Below, in pieces: positions 1 through 9,135 of a stretch of 64,000 nt of DNA (positions are counted from its first letter, which is position 1; every line of letters starts with the position of its first letter). Position numbers and translations under genes: made by a program. The DNA lies in assembly GCA_958296195.1 (NCBI GenBank), contig OY282455.1, forward strand, positions 3,765,809 to 3,829,808, read 5' to 3'. The stretch is from an uncultured Pseudomonadales bacterium (GTDB taxonomy: Bacteria; Pseudomonadota; Gammaproteobacteria; Pseudomonadales; Azotimanducaceae). A model generated the notes under the pieces. It was given only the letters and a program-made list of their open reading frames with translations. It had not been told where the DNA came from and searched no databases.

Positions 1-1614
1 CATTGAGCTGTCTGTTACCTTCCAGTCCAGTTTGACGGTATAACCGACGTCTTTGTTAGCCAGCTTCTGGGCGATTTGTCGTGCAATTTCATAGCCGTTC
101 GCATCAAATGCGGGGGTGCCGGGATTCTGCGCAGCAACCAGCGCGGCAACCTCTTCCTTGAAATACAAATTCGTTGTGGGAGCGCCAGCAACACTGGGAG
201 AGGAGGGCAGATAGCTACCTTCTATTTCTTCGTCGGACCAACGCACACCGGCGGTTAGCGTTATTGCGTCGGTGAGGTCATACTCGCCTTGGAAGTAAAT
301 ACCCAGGTTGTCCCTAGTATGATCCAATTGGATATTCGGGATTTGCACACCATTTCGAAACGCGCCCCGCGCACCTCGAAGCCCGGTATAGGAATCGGCG
401 TCTTCCTCAAGGTAGTACACCCCAGCAATCCAACGAAGGCTCTGGTCTTCGGCGGAGATTAGGCGCAACTCCTGTTGAAACGTATCTCGGTCATCTTGCT
501 GGTAGGACTGCAATCCGAGCGTATCGCCACCGTCATTATCATTGGCGTTTCTGAATTTCAGATTGTCCCAAGAAGTAATGGAACTAAATGTGGCCCACGG
601 CAGGTCGTAGTCAAATTTGAGATAGGCGCCCTTGGTATCCAGATCCTCGAACCCGATGTCCTGCGCGCTTAGCTCCCAATCACCAGTGGAGGGGTCCGAT
701 GCCGGTTCACCGGTGCCTCCACCATTACGACTAAGGCAATTGGTATTGTCCTCAAAGTCGATGACGCCCATTGGGACATCGGCACATAGCCCACCGGAGC
801 CATCGGGTGACCGGGTTCCCAATGCCCTTATGGAGGTGCTGTTGTTATCCGACTTCAACCCATGCACATTGAAAGTCAGGCTTGCCTGTTCTGTTGGCTC
901 CCAAAGGAGGGTCATGCGTCCGGTCGTGATGTCATCGTCGCCGTACCTTTCTCCATTGCTAATGGACTTGAAAGCGCCGTCGTCCTTAATCCTTTGCAAT
1001 GCAAAGCGTGCCGCCAGCGTATCCGTCACGTCGAAGCCGACCGCCAGCTCAGCCTCAACACGATTATTGTTACCCAATTTCACGCTGGCATTGCCTTGCG
1101 TACCGGCACCAATTTCTGGCTGCCTACTGATGTAGTTGACCGCCCCACCAGTGGTATTTAGCCCAAACAGCGTGTTCTGGGGGCCTTTGAGAATCTCAAC
1201 GCGCTCCATGTCAAACAGGGCTGCTTTGGCGTGAAAACCGCTGGTCAAGGTGATGCCATCGAAATATTGCCCAACCGCAGATGCCGCGGTTAGATGCACG
1301 TCACTGGTTCCGACGCCGCGTAGAAAATAGTTTCGATTCGAACCCGCCTGAGTTCCTAACGCAAATCCCGGCGTTATATTCACCAAATCGCTAGCGTTTG
1401 TAACGCCTAGTGTTTTCATCGCGTCGCCGGTAAACGCACTCATCGCGATGGGCACATCCTGAATGGATTGCTCCCGCTTCTGCGCAGTGACGATGACTTC
1501 CTCCAAAAGGACGGGACCCTCCAGGCTCTCTTGGGCACCGGCCGGCGGCACCAAGAAAACGCCAAGACACAGCGCCATGCCCAACTGAAGCCGACGGTTT
1601 GCGCTCATCAACAT
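1..1614 (-). CDS. TonB-dependent outer-membrane receptor, 3' end outside window
   Basis: The N-terminal 538 residues of a TonB-dependent receptor are read on the minus strand. The reading frame is still open at base 1, so the barrel C-terminus is outside the window. A signal peptide ending near PPAGAQ is followed by a TonB-box region (EEVIVTAQKREQS) and a plug domain with the typical ILKGPQNTLFG motif. The barrel then begins. The ATG at 1614 is chosen because a GGGAGAG Shine-Dalgarno sequence lies seven bases upstream; an ATG two codons later is possible. The family transports siderophores, vitamins or glycan- and sterol-like compounds across the outer membrane using TonB energy. The substrate cannot be told from sequence. 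A sequence near-identical to one in front of the LysR gene lies about 200 bases upstream. Confidence 0.9.
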   Translation of the reverse strand, partial: MLMSANRRLQLGMALCLGVFLVPPAGAQESLEGPVLLEEVIVTAQKREQSIQDVPIAMSAFTGDAMKTLGVTNASDLVNITPGFALGTQAGSNRNYFLRGVGTSDVHLTAASAVGQYFDGITLTSGFHAKAALFDMERVEILKGPQNTLFGLNTTGGAVNYISRQPEIGAGTQGNASVKLGNNNRVEAELAVGFDVTDTLAARFALQRIKDDGAFKSISNGERYGDDDITTGRMTLLWEPTEQASLTFNVHGLKSDNNSTSIRALGTRSPDGSGGLCADVPMGVIDFEDNTNCLSRNGGGTGEPASDPSTGDWELSAQDIGFEDLDTKGAYLKFDYDLPWATFSSITSWDNLKFRNANDNDGGDTLGLQSYQQDDRDTFQQELRLISAEDQSLRWIAGVYYLEEDADSYTGLRGARGAFRNGVQIPNIQLDHTRDNLGIYFQGEYDLTDAITLTAGVRWSDEEIEGSYLPSSPSVAGAPTTNLYFKEEVAALVAAQNPGTPAFDANGYEIARQIAQKLANKDVGYTVKLDWKVTDSSM

Positions 1615-1811
1615 GATTTCTCTCCCTAGCTGTGGTAGCGAACTCGATCTAGAAGGCGGACAGCCACACGAGCTTGCCCCTGATTAGCCCTTCACCGTTC
1701 TGGGGTCAGTTGGGGGCTTTCCTCCACACTGTCTGCGACTAGTTTAGCCCTTTGCACCTCTGCGGGACGTTAATTGACAGCGATACGGATGACAATTAGG
1801 GGTTTGGGCGT

Positions 1812-1837
1812 CTATTTGTTCTCGAAACGCGGTCAAT
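1812..1837. promoter_or_regulatory. Candidate LysR operator, copy 1
   Basis: This 26-base sequence matches 3054-3079 at 22 of 26 positions with no gap. It begins CTATTTGTTC and ends GGTCAAT. It lies about 200 bases upstream of the TonB receptor start. The second copy sits just upstream of the LysR gene. That the LysR protein binds here is inference. Confidence 0.45.
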
Positions 1838-1909
1838 CGGCCTTGCGGAGGGCGACAGGTTTGCCTGTGGCGATGCATTCCGCGAGAGGAACTTCGGGGT
1901 GGAAGCGCT

Positions 1910-2929
1910 CTACCCGGCGACCGATTCAGCCGGGTGCGATGGTCGGCGGACCTCGATTTCCTCCCCGATATCGATAACCATTAGATCTTCGCCGACCTCA
2001 AGCCGGCCGTTCCATGTTTCCCGAGTCTGCTCGATGAGTTCAGGAATCGCGGACGGATTATTGTCGAGGTGAGTAAAGACGCCCAGGCGCGTACCCGACT
2101 CATTGAATACGCGCCCGACATCAGGAGCAAGCGTGTGTAAAGCTACGATATCGTCTGCCATGTCTTTCTGGTAGTTTGCCCGCACGAAGTTTTCGAGCGC
2201 AGGGGACACCACCTCGTGGAGAATGACGTCCGCCCCTTTGCTGTGGCGAATGAGATTTGTGGAAAATGCAGTGTCACCGGAAATCACCACGCTGTGACCA
2301 CCGTAGCCGACTCGATAACCGAACGCCGGCTTTACGACGTGGTGATCCACACGAATGGCTGTTACTTTGACGTCATTGAAGTCAAATTCGGCACCGTCGG
2401 TGACCGTGGTCACTGAATATTCGAGTTGAGCTCGCGACAACGTCGATACTTGGCGATCAACGCGAAAGATGACGTCCTGGTCATAGGCAAGCCGAATGTG
2501 TCGCATAAGGTCTTCAGTTTTCTGTGGACCGTAGATCTTCAACCCCGCCGGACGCAGCATCACCCAGCCGTTGAGGTAGAGATCCGGCATGCCAATCGTG
2601 TGATCTGAATGCAAGTGCGTAATGAATACGTGCTGAGTGCCTCGCAGGTATTGCGGCCCCAAGTTCCATAGCCGATGCGCACAGCCACGCCCACAGTCAA
2701 AGAGCAATTTGACGTCGTTTGCCTCGACGAGAATGCTTGGGCCGAACTGACGGGGATTGGGTACGGGCACGCCTGTACCCAGCAGCGTAACGCGGATAGC
2801 GAAATCCGGCTCGGTTACGCCGGACACGTCAGCGTATGGAGAATTGCTGCCCGCAATGCCGACGGCAACCAAGGCCACCGCAAACCACCGTCGCCAGTAT
2901 GCCAACAGTGTGACTCGTCTTATGGGCAT
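1910..2929 (-). CDS. Exported metallo-beta-lactamase-fold hydrolase
   Basis: A 339-residue protein with an N-terminal hydrophobic segment (AVALVAVGIAG) typical of export. It carries the metal-binding HLHSDH motif of the metallo-beta-lactamase fold, a later DHHVV segment, a GDT motif and a terminal FTHLDNN histidine. This order is that of the RNase Z/arylsulfatase AtsA-like branch, which uses two zinc ions to hydrolyse esters or phosphodiesters. A secreted member is more likely a small-molecule hydrolase than a tRNA nuclease. An in-frame GTG three codons upstream is an alternative start; neither has a clear Shine-Dalgarno sequence. It diverges from the LysR gene across a 150-base gap, so co-regulation is likely. 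The substrate is unknown. Confidence 0.8.
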   Translation of the reverse strand: MPIRRVTLLAYWRRWFAVALVAVGIAGSNSPYADVSGVTEPDFAIRVTLLGTGVPVPNPRQFGPSILVEANDVKLLFDCGRGCAHRLWNLGPQYLRGTQHVFITHLHSDHTIGMPDLYLNGWVMLRPAGLKIYGPQKTEDLMRHIRLAYDQDVIFRVDRQVSTLSRAQLEYSVTTVTDGAEFDFNDVKVTAIRVDHHVVKPAFGYRVGYGGHSVVISGDTAFSTNLIRHSKGADVILHEVVSPALENFVRANYQKDMADDIVALHTLAPDVGRVFNESGTRLGVFTHLDNNPSAIPELIEQTRETWNGRLEVGEDLMVIDIGEEIEVRRPSHPAESVAG

Positions 2930-3053
2930 CGTCGCCACATCTTGAATTGCTATCCGCTCCCGTTGCCGTCATTCGGTGATGGGTGTAGTTTTCTCCTCCC
3001 TATATTGAACTATAATTGCGGTCGAAACGAGCGATAATGAGGCTTTTCGGTAT

Positions 3054-3079
3054 CTATTTGTTCGCAAAACAAGGTCAAT
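3054..3079. promoter_or_regulatory. Candidate LysR operator, copy 2
   Basis: This is the second copy of the 26-base sequence at 1812-1837. It contains the imperfect inverted repeat TTGTT-N6-AACAA. It ends ten bases before the LysR start codon, inside the divergent LysR/hydrolase promoter region, a usual place for autoregulation in this family. Confidence 0.45.
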
Positions 3080-3088
3080 GGTGGTGGC

Positions 3089-4072
3089 ATGAATGAGCTA
3101 AACAGTCTGCGAGCGTTCGTCAAGGTGGTTGAAGTGGGCAGCTTTGCCGAGGCGGCGAGGCAGATGGGGACATCCAAGTCCGTGGTGACGAAGCGGGTCA
3201 ATCAGCTCGAGGAGCACCTGGAGCTGGAGCTGTTGCAGCGATCGACCCGACGCCTCAGCATCACGGACACTGGCAGCGCACTCTATGAGCGTTGCGTTCG
3301 AATCCTGGCGGAGCTCGACGAAGCCAAATCGGAGGTGAGTTCTGTCGAGTGGGGCTTAAGCGGAACCTTTCGAGTCAGTTGTATCTCGTCGTTCACGGCC
3401 GCCTATCTCGCTCGCGACCTGTGTGAATTCCAGATGGAGCACCCGAATCTGCAAATCGAGCTGCAACAACAAGATCGGATTTGCGATCCGGTGCAGGAGG
3501 GATTGGACGTTTGTCTGCAGCCCACAGCACCGCCAAGCAAGGTTGTTGAGGCAGTTGACCTGCTTCCGCTGCGGCGGATGGTCGTGGCCACTCCTAGCTA
3601 CCTTTCGCGTCACGGCGAACCAAGACATCCAGAAGCTCTTGCTGCGCACCGATTTGCACACAACAGTCATGTCCACCCAACCTACGCTATCGATTTTCAT
3701 GACGGTCGAGACACGATTCGAGCACCGTTCACGCCGATCATGTTGACTAACACGGTGTGGCAACTGCGGGCGGCCGTTCTGTGGGGTGATTGTATGGCCA
3801 TGATGCCCGCATTCTTCATCGAGAAGGAGCTAGTAGCTGGCGAGTTGGTGCCAGTGCTGCCGAGCCTAAGGATAAAGAGCGTGAACCTGTCTGCTTACTT
3901 CCGTAAGGCCCCGTTCGTGCCGATGAAGATTCGGATCTTCTTGAACTTCCTCCGCCAACGCTACGGCGATTTCCCACCGTGGGAGCAACGACTCATTGAA
4001 GCCAAACCCGAGCTGAGCGGCGTGCTCGGTCCACGCAAGACCAAAGAGGACATCGTCGGTGAAAGGCGTTAA
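3089..4072 (+). CDS. LysR-family transcriptional regulator
   Basis: A 327-residue regulator. The first 60 residues form the LysR winged helix-turn-helix (LRAFVKVVEVGSFAEAAR, then SKSVVTKRVNQLE and RSTRRLSITDTG). The rest is the two-lobed effector-binding domain. Length is slightly over the usual 300. LysR proteins commonly control a divergently transcribed neighbour and themselves. Here the neighbour is the metallo-beta-lactamase-fold hydrolase, and a matching 26-base sequence also precedes the TonB receptor further left. The simplest model is that this protein senses a substrate imported by that receptor and processed by the hydrolase. That model is inference; the family assignment is firm. 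Confidence 0.92.
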   Translation: MNELNSLRAFVKVVEVGSFAEAARQMGTSKSVVTKRVNQLEEHLELELLQRSTRRLSITDTGSALYERCVRILAELDEAKSEVSSVEWGLSGTFRVSCISSFTAAYLARDLCEFQMEHPNLQIELQQQDRICDPVQEGLDVCLQPTAPPSKVVEAVDLLPLRRMVVATPSYLSRHGEPRHPEALAAHRFAHNSHVHPTYAIDFHDGRDTIRAPFTPIMLTNTVWQLRAAVLWGDCMAMMPAFFIEKELVAGELVPVLPSLRIKSVNLSAYFRKAPFVPMKIRIFLNFLRQRYGDFPPWEQRLIEAKPELSGVLGPRKTKEDIVGERR

Positions 4073-4082
4073 CGGACGGCTC

Positions 4083-4100
4083 GCCGGCAACCTAGCCGGC
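4083..4100. terminator. Short GC-rich hairpin between convergent genes
   Basis: Two GCCGGC arms are separated by six bases, between the ends of the convergent LysR and sulfatase genes. There is no T-run, so a role in termination is only suggested by position. Confidence 0.25.
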
Positions 4101-4149
4101 CCCGCCAACGCCGCCACGAGCACTTTAGGGCGGCGCACTTTCCCCTCGG

Positions 4150-5727
4150 CTACTGCATCAATTCCTGCAATTGCCCTTGCAGCGCCGCGTAATTCTCCTG
4201 GGCGGCGGCATCCATGGCCTCCATCAGATTTTGCCGCTCGCCGGGGTCTGAGGGCAGGTGGTACAGCTCGTCCCGGTTGCTGAACACGATCAGCTTGTAT
4301 TCGTCGTTGCGAATGGCGGAGATCTGCCCGCCCAAGGACGGAGCAATGTTGATGTCCGTGTAATTCCATTGCCTTGCGGAGGCATCCCCGCCGGGATAAA
4401 AGCTGCCGGCAAAGGAATGGGAGTCGATGGCCCGTCCTTGCCGGGCCGTTTGCGTATCTCCCCCGGCCAGTTCGATCACCGTGTCGAAGAGGTCCACCAC
4501 ATGGGCCAAGGAGGAGTTGACGGCGTTCTCGCGAATGCCCGGCCCCACGGCGATGAAGGGAACATGCACACCGCCTTCGTAAACTGTGATCTTGTACCGG
4601 TTCGGCAGGCGCTCGCTGGCCGGCCTCGCCCAAATGTCATCGCCGTTGTCGCCCAGCCAGAAGATGTAGGTGTTGGCAAGCTGCTCCTGCGGGATTCCCG
4701 CCAGCAATTGTCCCACTAGGGTATCCATCGCCTCCACTTGCGCCTTGAAGTAGAGGGGAACGTTCTCCTCCCTCACGCCCTGCGGGTGCAACGCCTTCAA
4801 TTCCTCCGACTGAATCAGTTCGGCGGGCGGTTTGTGGAAGGGTTCGTGGGGGTTGACGAAGCTGAACCAGAGGAACCAAGGCTGCTCGGGCCCTTGCCGC
4901 TCAAGCCAGCCCAAGGCGGCCTGCACCGAAAACTGATCGACGTAGCCGAACTGCTGGCTGGGTTCCCCGTTTTCGACATGCTGCCAAGCGAAGAAGCTGG
5001 GCAAGGCGCCGGAGAGCGGCCCAGAGAAATGGTCGAAGCCCACATCATTGGGGTGGCCAAGCCAGCCGTTTTCCCGGTCCGCCATATGCCACTTGCCGAT
5101 GGCGGCGGTGGCGTAGGGCGTCGGCAAATCCTTAAGCAAGGCGGGGAGCATCCGCTCATCCGGCCTCGGCCCCTTGGGCGCCATTCCGGGCGGCGGGTCC
5201 CGCATATGGGAGCCGGCCTGTCGAATCTCGGGCGTCAGCAGGCCGAATGGGCCGTAGTCGAGCTCCTTGGGCGAGCCGTCCGGCGGTGCTGGCATGGGCA
5301 CCCCCAAATGATCCTCCTGCCCCCAGAGCGGGCCGCCCACGCCGTGGCGAAAGCTGTAGCGCCCGGTGAGGGCGCTGACCCGGGCCGGCGAGCAGACGGG
5401 CTGCGACCAGAAACGGCTGAAACGCATGCCGCGCTCGGCCAGCCTGTCCAAATTCGCGGTGGCGGCGTTGCGTTCATGCGGCCCGAAGGCGCGGATGCTA
5501 TCGACACCGAGATCGTCGGCTAGCAGGATCAGGATGTTGGGCGGCCCAGACGAACCTCCCAGCGCGGCGGCGCCGACCGGGGCTTGTGCCTCATCGCTTT
5601 GCTGCCCGCAAGCGGCAAGCAAGGCCAAGACGGCTAAACCCAACAGCCCGTGCGCCCGCAACCTCAGGAAGCCGGCGGCGAGGCTGCGCGCAGCAGTCTG
5701 CTGAAAAACCAAGTAGTATTCGATCAA
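4150..5727 (-). CDS. Formylglycine-dependent sulfatase lipoprotein
   Basis: A 525-residue type I sulfatase. The N-terminal metal site (LLADDLG, residues 69-75) and the cysteine-type maturation motif CSPAR (C112 to R116, followed by SALTGR) are present, so the cysteine should be converted to formylglycine. It hydrolyses sulfate esters. A hydrophobic leader ends in LLAAC, a lipobox, placing the enzyme as a periplasmic or outer-membrane lipoprotein with C40 as the anchor. The TTG at 5727 is the most upstream start and has no obvious Shine-Dalgarno sequence, so the start is uncertain. It lies 29 bases downstream of a TonB receptor and is probably co-transcribed with it, suggesting that a sulfated substrate is bound, desulfated and imported. 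Confidence 0.9.
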   Translation of the reverse strand: MIEYYLVFQQTAARSLAAGFLRLRAHGLLGLAVLALLAACGQQSDEAQAPVGAAALGGSSGPPNILILLADDLGVDSIRAFGPHERNAATANLDRLAERGMRFSRFWSQPVCSPARVSALTGRYSFRHGVGGPLWGQEDHLGVPMPAPPDGSPKELDYGPFGLLTPEIRQAGSHMRDPPPGMAPKGPRPDERMLPALLKDLPTPYATAAIGKWHMADRENGWLGHPNDVGFDHFSGPLSGALPSFFAWQHVENGEPSQQFGYVDQFSVQAALGWLERQGPEQPWFLWFSFVNPHEPFHKPPAELIQSEELKALHPQGVREENVPLYFKAQVEAMDTLVGQLLAGIPQEQLANTYIFWLGDNGDDIWARPASERLPNRYKITVYEGGVHVPFIAVGPGIRENAVNSSLAHVVDLFDTVIELAGGDTQTARQGRAIDSHSFAGSFYPGGDASARQWNYTDINIAPSLGGQISAIRNDEYKLIVFSNRDELYHLPSDPGERQNLMEAMDAAAQENYAALQGQLQELMQ

Positions 5728-5756
5728 GAGACGCAGAATGGGGCCGTTCGAGGTAG

Positions 5757-8294
5757 TCAGCTTTCACCCAGATTGTAGCGAACGGACAGACCGTAGGTGG
5801 CCGGGCGGCTGGCGTTGGCATCGGCGGTGCCGAAAATGCCCACGCCTCCCGGCTGTCGCAGCCAGTAAAGCTCGTCCGTCACATTGCGGCCCCAAGCCGC
5901 CACCTCCCAGCGAAGGTCTTTGGAGTAGAGCGCCGCTCGCAGGTTCCAGACGGAGAAGCCGTCCTGCTCGCGGTGCTCCTGGAAGGTGCGCTGCGAAGGA
6001 CGGGTGTTGTCCCAGTCGTCGTAGATGGCGCCATCCACGCTCAGCAGCAAGCCCAAATCGCGGCCCAAGTCGAAGTCGTAGCCTAGGCTGACGCTCATGG
6101 TCCAGTCCGGCAGGCCGTCAAACTCGGTGCCGCTGAGGTCGATGGTGCGACCAGTCGGATCGCAATCGCCGGCAAGCCGTTCCGAGTGCAGGCATTCGGC
6201 GTTGGCGAACGAATCGTACTTGGTGTCGTTAAGCGCCAAGGACCACTTGGCGAAGAAGCCGTTTTCCGCCACGAAGGTCAAGTCGGTTTCCAAGCCTTGG
6301 ATGGTCGATTCGGCGGCGTTGATGAAAATGTAGAAGCTGGCCCCGCTGACGGGATCGACAAACCCGGAGATGACTTGCTGATTCTTGTACTTGGTGCGGT
6401 AGGCCACCAAGTTCCAGCGCAGCCGGTCGTCCAGGAAGCTGAAGCGGCCGCCCAGCTCCACCGAGCGGGCCTGTTCCGGGTCGTAAGCGCCCTTGGTGGA
6501 CACGATGAACGAGGACGAGCCGCGGCTGAAGCCGCCGGCCTTGAAGCCCTCGACGTAGCGCGCGAACAGACTGCCGGCATCGCTAAAGTTCCAGCGCAGG
6601 GCAATGTCCGGCGTGAAGTCCCGGTCAGTTCGCTTAAGGCTGGTGTCGCCGCCCCAAGCGGCCAGCCTTATCGGGGAATGGGTCGCCGCGCAGTCGTCGC
6701 CGTTCGGCGTCTCCCCAAAGCAGCGGTCGCCGGCGACCATCATGGGAATCAGCCCGGAGTAGTCCGCCGGCGCGGTGCCGTTGGGCACCACGGTCAGGCG
6801 GGCGCCCGTTGGGGTGCGGGGGCCGGTGTTGGTGATGCGGTTGCCGGAGGCATCCGCCAAGTAGGAGTCAATTTCCCACAGATAGGCGTCCTTCTTCACC
6901 TGCTGCCAGCGGGCACCGACATCCAAGGCCCATTGTTCCCCGAAGTTGTAGGTCGCGGAGGCGAAGGCCGACAGGTACTTCGCTTCTTCATTGAACTGAA
7001 TGGCGTTGGTGCCGGACGGCCCCATGGGGTTTGGCAACGCCGAAATGATGTCCGAGCTGAAATCCAGCTCCTGATCCTGGTAGTACATCCCGGCCATCCA
7101 TTGCAAGTCTCCGTCGCCGCCGCTCTGCACTCGCAATTCCTGGCTGAATTGGTCGTACTCCTCACGGTTAGGGAAGCCGAGGTTGGCGAAGGGGCTGCGG
7201 TCGAAGTCCTCCATGGCGAGGGACTCATATTGCGAGAACCCAGACAGCGCGGTGACGCGAATGTCGTCGGCTAGGTCGTAGGTCAGCTCCAATAGGGAGT
7301 TCGTTCCATCGACATCCGCGCCCAGATCGGCGTGGTCAAAAATGGACAGTTGCGACAAATCCAAGTTGCCCGCCGGTGCCCGGGCCTGGGGCAAGCTGTG
7401 GGCTGAAACCGCGCCGCCCCGGCTTAGGTTCCGATCGTACTCGTAGGCGGCGAAGCCGGCGGCCCGAGCATTGGCGCAAAGGGCCAGAAAGCCGGCTTGG
7501 GCGGCTTGGGGATTGCACACCGGATCGTCGGTGTTGAATCCGCTGGTTATTTGCTTGAAGCCCTCGTGCTTCAGGAATGCCGACAGGTCCCCTGCGCCAC
7601 CAGCCAAGGACACGCGGTAAGCGGTGTTTTCACTGGCGTTGCTGTCTTCCCCAGTGTACTGATCCGTCATCCAGCCGTCCGTCTCCTGGAACTTGCCGCC
7701 GACCCGCGCCGCCCAGCTTTCCCCCAAGGGAACGGTCAGGGCGCCCTCCATCTTGCGGTGGGCCAGATTGCCCGCTTCGGCGAAGGCGTAGCCGTCCATC
7801 GCCCCCGGTTCGGGGCGGTTGCTCTTATAGCTGACGAGGCCGGCTATGGCGCTCTGGCCGAAATAGACCGGCTGCGGGCCAAACAGGACCTCCACCTGCT
7901 GGACATCGTAAATGCCGGCCACGGACTGCAATGGACGCCCGTAGTAGGTGCCGTCGTTGAACACGGCGGCGGATTGCTCGAACGCGGTGTTGCGGCCGTC
8001 TGAGGAAACGCCGCGAATGGTGACTGTGCTGGAGATGCCGGTGGCGCCCTGCTCGGCGATGACGCCGGGGATGAAGGTGGCGATTTCCTCCAAGTTGTTG
8101 AACCCTTGGGCTTGCAGCTGCTCCCCAGACATGACGGAAATGGAAATCGGCACTTCCTCCAGGGATTGCTCCCGCTTTTGGGCAGTGACGATGATTTCCT
8201 CGACGATTCCGCCTCGTTCATCCTGAGCCAGCGCTTGCAGCGGCGGAGACAACCAACAGGCCAGCGTGGCGACGAAAACGAAAAGTTTGGACAT
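5757..8294 (-). CDS. TonB-dependent outer-membrane receptor
   Basis: An 845-residue receptor. A signal peptide ending in LQALAQ is followed by EEIIVTAQKREQS (TonB-box region), a plug domain with VEVLFGPQPVYFGQSAIAG, and a long barrel ending in a terminal strand (GLSVRYNLGES). The ATG at 8294 follows GGAGAGGGG and directly precedes the signal peptide; the frame remains open 19 codons further upstream. The plug motif reads FGPQPVYFGQ rather than the usual KGPQGTLYGR, so this receptor is divergent. It is followed at 29 bases by the sulfatase gene, and upstream lie a MoaF-like protein and an alkylsulfatase. Function is outer-membrane import of an unidentified, probably sulfated or hydrophobic, molecule. 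Confidence 0.93.
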   Translation of the reverse strand: MSKLFVFVATLACWLSPPLQALAQDERGGIVEEIIVTAQKREQSLEEVPISISVMSGEQLQAQGFNNLEEIATFIPGVIAEQGATGISSTVTIRGVSSDGRNTAFEQSAAVFNDGTYYGRPLQSVAGIYDVQQVEVLFGPQPVYFGQSAIAGLVSYKSNRPEPGAMDGYAFAEAGNLAHRKMEGALTVPLGESWAARVGGKFQETDGWMTDQYTGEDSNASENTAYRVSLAGGAGDLSAFLKHEGFKQITSGFNTDDPVCNPQAAQAGFLALCANARAAGFAAYEYDRNLSRGGAVSAHSLPQARAPAGNLDLSQLSIFDHADLGADVDGTNSLLELTYDLADDIRVTALSGFSQYESLAMEDFDRSPFANLGFPNREEYDQFSQELRVQSGGDGDLQWMAGMYYQDQELDFSSDIISALPNPMGPSGTNAIQFNEEAKYLSAFASATYNFGEQWALDVGARWQQVKKDAYLWEIDSYLADASGNRITNTGPRTPTGARLTVVPNGTAPADYSGLIPMMVAGDRCFGETPNGDDCAATHSPIRLAAWGGDTSLKRTDRDFTPDIALRWNFSDAGSLFARYVEGFKAGGFSRGSSSFIVSTKGAYDPEQARSVELGGRFSFLDDRLRWNLVAYRTKYKNQQVISGFVDPVSGASFYIFINAAESTIQGLETDLTFVAENGFFAKWSLALNDTKYDSFANAECLHSERLAGDCDPTGRTIDLSGTEFDGLPDWTMSVSLGYDFDLGRDLGLLLSVDGAIYDDWDNTRPSQRTFQEHREQDGFSVWNLRAALYSKDLRWEVAAWGRNVTDELYWLRQPGGVGIFGTADANASRPATYGLSVRYNLGES

Positions 8295-8412
8295 GACTCC
8301 CCTCTCCTTCGGAACCGAGTTTCTCAAGGGGGAAAATACTAGATAGGGCAACGATGTTCTGCAAACACAATCGGCCTATTTCGCGGCCATCACGCAAGTC
8401 TTCATGGCTCAC

Positions 8413-8461
8413 CCACAAATTTTCATGATTTGCCGACAACCTCAGCGCAGCCGGCCCAAGA
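8413..8461. repeat. 49-base repeat, copy A
   Basis: It resembles 9078-9125 with roughly 80 per cent identity and one single-base gap. It abuts the stop codon of the MoaF-like gene and lies about 120 bases upstream of the TonB receptor start. Both copies contain CCACAA, TTTTCAT and a CAGCGCAG core. Confidence 0.55.
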
Positions 8462-8986
8462 TTATCTCGAATCCGCCGATGGCGTGCGTTGACTGTTTCT
8501 GCGCAAGATGGCCGTGTTCTCCTCTAGCGACATGGGCCTTGTATCGGGCGCTTCGCATTCCTGCCGAAGCCCGTTGCAGTAAATCTCCCCCGATATGGAG
8601 AGCATGGAGGGACCCAAGCCGTTGTGGGCGTAGAGCAGATTTTCCTTAAGGTCTATGACCAAGGAATCGAAGCCGAACGGGGTTTTCCAAGTCAGAAAAT
8701 AGATGCCGTCCCGAACCTTCCGGTAGTGGGGCTGGACTGCCCGCCGCATGCCTTTGAACCTGCCGCCGAAGCCTTCCCAATGGAGATTGCCCTCGGTCAA
8801 CTGAACGCGGAAATCCCAGCCGATGTCATACCGCCAATGGAAAACCTTGCCGGCCAGTTCTTCTGGGATGTGACTTTGCAGGAATTTGGGATCGATGGGG
8901 GGCCTGTCCGGCGGCCCTTCCTGCGCCAAGCCAAACGGGGCCAACGCACAACCGATCAAGACGGCGAGCAGCAGCGATTTCCTCAT
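8462..8986 (-). CDS. Exported MoaF-like protein
   Basis: A 174-residue protein with a signal peptide (LLLAVLIGCALAPFGLAQ). The mature part contains FHWRYDIGWDFRVQLTEG, then HWEGFGGRFKG and GIYFLTWKTPFG. This pattern resembles the lipocalin-like MoaF domain, a small beta-barrel found near oxidases and sulfatases. The frame is open upstream to 9139, but the ATG at 8986 is preceded by AGGATGG at seven bases and starts directly at the signal peptide. The gene lies between the alkylsulfatase and the TonB receptor on the same strand. Each intergenic gap around it carries one copy of a 49-base repeat. A ligand-binding role in the periplasm is plausible but not shown. Confidence 0.6.
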   Translation of the reverse strand: MRKSLLLAVLIGCALAPFGLAQEGPPDRPPIDPKFLQSHIPEELAGKVFHWRYDIGWDFRVQLTEGNLHWEGFGGRFKGMRRAVQPHYRKVRDGIYFLTWKTPFGFDSLVIDLKENLLYAHNGLGPSMLSISGEIYCNGLRQECEAPDTRPMSLEENTAILRRNSQRTPSADSR

Positions 8987-9077
8987 GTTCAAACCATCCT
9001 TTGCTTCATAAAAATGCTGAGAGCATGGTCTAGGCCCGCTGAAAATCAAAACCCTGATTCCCGGATTCGAAGCCAAA

Positions 9078-9125
9078 CCACAAGTTTTCATAATTTCCGG
9101 CAGCCGCAGCGCAGTCGGCCCGAGA
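9078..9125. repeat. 49-base repeat, copy B
   Basis: Partner of the repeat at 8413-8461. It lies ten bases past the stop codon of the alkylsulfatase gene and about 90 bases upstream of the MoaF-like gene. Both copies have the same orientation relative to the minus-strand genes, so they could be a shared processing, termination or regulatory site. Confidence 0.55.
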
Positions 9126-9135
9126 CCGGGGCACC

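Noticed and set aside
6186-7274. 362-codon plus-strand frame opposite the TonB receptor
   Set aside because: Shadow of the receptor gene; composition and motifs are meaningless.
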